A stretch of DNA of 64,000 nucleotides from the NCBI GenBank assembly GCA_947501105.1, contig CANMUP010000003.1, positions 372,001 to 436,000 of the forward strand, given 5' to 3'. Both the position numbers and the translations under genes were made by a program. Position 1 is the first letter of the stretch, and each line of letters opens with the position of its first letter. A model generated the notes under the pieces. The model was not told where the DNA came from and ran no database searches. It was given only the letters and a program-made list of their open reading frames with translations. Origin of the DNA: an uncultured Flaviramulus sp. GTDB lineage: Bacteria; Bacteroidota; Bacteroidia; Flavobacteriales; Flavobacteriaceae. This document shows positions 62,005-64,000 of this stretch, in pieces.

Positions 62005-62034
62005 TGTGACTTATTTAAGTTACTTGTGTCTTAA
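62005..62034 (+). promoter_or_regulatory. ECF-like promoter candidate upstream of the sigma factor gene
   Basis: TGTGAC (62005-62010) and GTCTTAA (62028-62034) are 17 bp apart, similar to the GCAACC-N16-GTCTTG element at 54848. If real, the sigma factor might direct its own transcription. The -35 part is weak. Confidence 0.3.
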
Positions 62035-62066
62035 ATCATAACAACTAAAATAGCGATAAGCTACAT

Positions 62067-62642
62067 TTGAAAACCCTAGAAAACATTAATAAATTACCTG
62101 ATGAAGATTTGGTAAAAGTAATTGTTAAAACCAATAACACATTGCTTTTCGAAATACTGTACGATAGGTATGCTACATTAGTGTATAATAAATGTTTTGG
62201 GTTTGCTAAAGATGCTGATGAAGCTAAAGATTTAACACAAGATGTATTTTTAAAGCTCTTTGTTAAGCTGGCTAGCTTTAAAGAGAAATCAAAATTTTCA
62301 ACATGGTTATATGCATTTACATATAATCATTGTGTAAATTATGTAACAAGAAATACAGCTAAAAAATTTGAGAAGCAATCAGTAGATTATAAAGATATTG
62401 AAAACCTTTCTTATCATGAAGAAAATGATACCAGTTTTCTGGATATGAAGGTTGATAAATTAAAAGTAGCTTTAGAGCTAATTTCTCCAGAGGAGAAAAT
62501 GATTTTATTACTAAAATACCAAGATTTTCTTTCTATAAAGGATATTGAAAGTGTTTTAGGAATAGGTGAAAGTGCGGTTAAAATGAGACTTAAACGCGCA
62601 AAAGACAAACTAAAAACCGTGTATACTAACAACCTTAAATAA
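62067..62642 (+). CDS. ECF-type RNA polymerase sigma factor
   Basis: A 191-residue sigma-70 family regulator. Region 2: LLFEILYDRYATLVYNKCFG and FAKDADEAKDLTQDVFLKLF, then FKEKSKFSTWLYAFTYNHC (about 71-90; -10 recognition). Region 4: LISPEEKMILLLKYQDF and LSIKDIESVLGIGESAVKMR (HTH for -35). It begins at a TTG (62067), as no ATG fits. It overlaps a 59-residue gene by 1 bp; no standard anti-sigma protein is beside it. Its target promoters may have GTCTT -10 elements like those noted in this window. Confidence 0.92.
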   Translation: MKTLENINKLPDEDLVKVIVKTNNTLLFEILYDRYATLVYNKCFGFAKDADEAKDLTQDVFLKLFVKLASFKEKSKFSTWLYAFTYNHCVNYVTRNTAKKFEKQSVDYKDIENLSYHEENDTSFLDMKVDKLKVALELISPEEKMILLLKYQDFLSIKDIESVLGIGESAVKMRLKRAKDKLKTVYTNNLK

Positions 62643-62821
62643 TGGAGAATCCGTTTAAGCAAATAAACCAGCCTCTTAAGGAAGTTCCGCAAGAACTTAA
62701 AGCTAAGGTTATGAGCGATATTGCTATGGCAAAACTCATTATGGAGCTAGCGGCACTATTTTCTTATAATATTGGTGACGTTATTGAAACAGTTATAAGG
62801 AGTAGAAAAGACACAAAATAA
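62642..62821 (+). CDS. 59-residue protein translationally coupled to the sigma factor
   Basis: A short frame from ATG 62642, which overlaps the sigma stop codon (TAATG), to TAA 62821. The protein begins MENPFKQINQPLKEVPQELK and continues with one amphipathic helix (AKVMSDIAMAKLIMELAALF) and a basic end (IRSRKDTK). The shape (PQELKAKVMSDI) resembles the N-terminal tip of anti-sigma proteins that bind their sigma factor, without a membrane part. It is a candidate mini anti-sigma; its role is inference. An MscS-type channel gene starts 38 bp later. Confidence 0.7.
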   Translation: MENPFKQINQPLKEVPQELKAKVMSDIAMAKLIMELAALFSYNIGDVIETVIRSRKDTK

Positions 62822-62859
62822 AATATTAAATACAAAAATAACCCTAACAAAATAGAATA

Positions 62860-63687
62860 ATGGAAAAAGCAATAGGATGGAAAGATAAAGCCTTAGAATC
62901 TTTAACAGCTATGTGGCCAGAAATAACAAAAGTGCTTCTTAATTTAGTAGTTGCATTTATCATATTAATAATAGGTTGGTTAATTACCAAATTAATAGTT
63001 AGTATTATTAAAAGAACATTAAAACTTGCTAAAGCCAACAAATTAGATGATAAATTAAACGAAATTGAAATTATTGAAGGTAAAAAACTAAACTTTGATA
63101 CTATTAAAATTGTATCAAATTTTGTTAAGTGGGTTATGTACATTATGCTGATAATTATGGTGTCAGACATTATGAACTTAACCATGATCTCTGAACAGAT
63201 TAGTAACTTACTAGGCTATTTACCACAATTATTTGCAGCAGTAGTTATATTCACTATAGGGTTAGTTTTAGCTAACGCAATAAAAAAAGGATTGAAATCT
63301 TTTTTCGAATCTATGGATTTATCTGGAGCAAAAATTATAAGTCAAATTGTATTTTTTATAATACTCATATTCACTTCAATAACCGCTTTAAATCAAGCTG
63401 GTGTTAATACCGAAATAATAACGAGTAACATCACCATGATTTTAGCTGCCTTTTTATTGGCTTTTGCATTAGCATTTGGTTTTGGTGCTCAAAGAGTAGT
63501 AGGAGATTTGTTAAAAACATTTTATGCTAGAAAAACGTACGAAATAGGGCAGAATATTGAATTCGATAATATTAAAGGTGAAGTAGAATCGTTAGACGGT
63601 ATAACCGTTACTATAAAAACAGAACAAGGTAAGCTTGTTGTACCAATTAAAGATATTGTAGAGAGCCAAGTTAAAATACAGGATTAA
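62860..63687 (+). CDS. Mechanosensitive ion channel family protein (MscS-like)
   Basis: A 275-residue membrane protein. Four to five helices: VLLNLVVAFIILIIGWLITK (about 26-45), FVKWVMYIMLIIMVSDIM, LPQLFAAVVIFTIGLVLANA, ISQIVFFIILIFTSITALNQ, and a pore-like glycine/alanine-rich AAFLLALALAFGFGAQRVVG (about 200-220). The latter is followed by an MscS beta-domain start (YEIGQNIEFDNIKGEVESLD) and VVPIKDIVESQV at the end. This is the small MscS relative with conserved TM helix. It would open under membrane tension. It follows the sigma factor and the 59-residue gene in one operon. Confidence 0.88.
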   Translation: MEKAIGWKDKALESLTAMWPEITKVLLNLVVAFIILIIGWLITKLIVSIIKRTLKLAKANKLDDKLNEIEIIEGKKLNFDTIKIVSNFVKWVMYIMLIIMVSDIMNLTMISEQISNLLGYLPQLFAAVVIFTIGLVLANAIKKGLKSFFESMDLSGAKIISQIVFFIILIFTSITALNQAGVNTEIITSNITMILAAFLLAFALAFGFGAQRVVGDLLKTFYARKTYEIGQNIEFDNIKGEVESLDGITVTIKTEQGKLVVPIKDIVESQVKIQD

Positions 63688-63754
63688 TTTTAAGTTAGGG
63701 TTAAAATTTGGTTGGTTACTACCTGTACATTAAGCAACTCTCTACATAATACAT

Positions 63755-63786
63755 CCCTTTTCATTAATTTGAAAAGGGTTTTTTTT
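63755..63786 (+). terminator. Rho-independent terminator between the channel and the LytTR gene
   Basis: CCCTTTTCA (63755-63763) and TGAAAAGGG (63770-63778) pair perfectly around TTAATT, followed by eight T. It ends the sigma-channel operon and meets the converging LytTR gene, whose stop codon (63785-63787) it touches. Confidence 0.85.
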
Positions 63787-64000
63787 AAAACGCATCTAAT
63801 AATTGTAAAACTTTACTTTTATAACTTCGGCTAATTGGAAGCGATTTTTTTAAAATGATAACTTGTTCGTTTGTAAATGAAGTAATGTGTTTTATTGAAA
63901 TTATATACGATCTGTGAATTCTTATAAAGAAGTTTTTTGGGAGTTTAGCTTCAATAGCGCTAATAGTTTCACGAGTAACTATGGTTTTGTTTGACAGGTT
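63785..64000 (-). CDS. LytTR DNA-binding domain regulator, C-terminal part (runs off the window)
   Basis: A frame on the minus strand open from the window edge to TAA at 63785, giving 71 residues. It has the C-terminal half of a LytTR domain: LPKNFFIRIHRSYIISIKHI and the last strand LPISRSYKSKVLQLL. The HRSYIIS and SYK motifs are typical. Such domains end LytR/AlgR-type response regulators; the receiver is outside the window. Confidence 0.85.
   Translation of the reverse strand, partial: NLSNKTIVTRETISAIEAKLPKNFFIRIHRSYIISIKHITSFTNEQVIILKKSLPISRSYKSKVLQLLDAF

Noticed and set aside
62844-63185. 113-residue minus-strand frame
   Set aside because: Antisense to the MscS-like channel gene; its hydrophobic character mirrors the membrane helices on the real strand.
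1-64000. tRNA, rRNA, transposase, integrase or prophage genes
   Set aside because: None seen on either strand; no cloverleaf-like run ending CCA, no DDE or tyrosine-recombinase protein among the reading frames.

Overview
The window is AT-rich DNA from a Bacteroidota genome, almost certainly a marine member of the Flavobacteriaceae. Support: several large secreted proteins end in type IX secretion (T9SS, Por) sorting domains; a CarboxypepD_reg-type TonB receptor is paired with a DUF4249 lipoprotein; a menaquinone pathway cluster is present; there are flavobacterial small proteins (the CAL67264-type membrane protein, the MGYMGFGMQRW protein); and sigma-A promoters of the TTG/TAnnTTTG type occur. 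I saw no tRNA, rRNA, CRISPR array, prophage or transposase.

Layout. 0-9.8 kb is mostly core housekeeping: a secreted esterase, a Sua5/YrdC protein, a DUF819 permease, an OmpA-type lipoprotein, a family 2 glycosyltransferase, an orphan HSDR_N-type nuclease domain, DNA polymerase III delta, an SMP-30-like lipoprotein and uracil-DNA glycosylase. Two unlisted 58-residue sister proteins lie in tandem at 9.3-9.8 kb. 9.9-19.4 kb holds a C1 peptidase and the men genes (menB, menA, menC, menE), interleaved with an MBL hydrolase, a sterol desaturase-like enzyme and a CPBP protease, followed by sppA. 19.5-35.4 kb is a secreted/cell-surface block: two tandem paralogous sulfatases (one with five Ig-like repeats), a 1735-residue T9SS protein and an unusual VIT-VWA-TonB-plug-TPR chimera. 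35.5-42.4 kb holds DoxX, an acyl-CoA carboxylase subunit, a MarR-controlled DoxX/flavin reductase/MarR/pirin group with visible operator palindromes, and EttA.

42.7-51.9 kb is the most interesting accessory region: a one-direction cluster of a long coiled-coil protein, two proteins of unknown family, an AAA+ ATPase with an altered Walker B, a Nudix hydrolase and three membrane proteins. Its gaps carry dispersed palindromic repeats. I cannot assign it to any described system. 51.9-64 kb continues with a TM/TPR protein, an S9 peptidase, a TonB receptor/DUF4249 pair behind an ECF-like promoter, a membrane-anchored AraC regulator, a decayed pseudogene, an ECF sigma factor with a coupled 59-residue protein and an MscS-type channel, and the 3' end of a LytTR regulator.

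Several starts were moved from the longest reading frame to more credible positions (for example menE to a GTG, the HSDR_N protein to a GTG, and two genes of the AAA+ cluster to ATGs beyond repeats). All family names come from reading motifs; no database search was possible.
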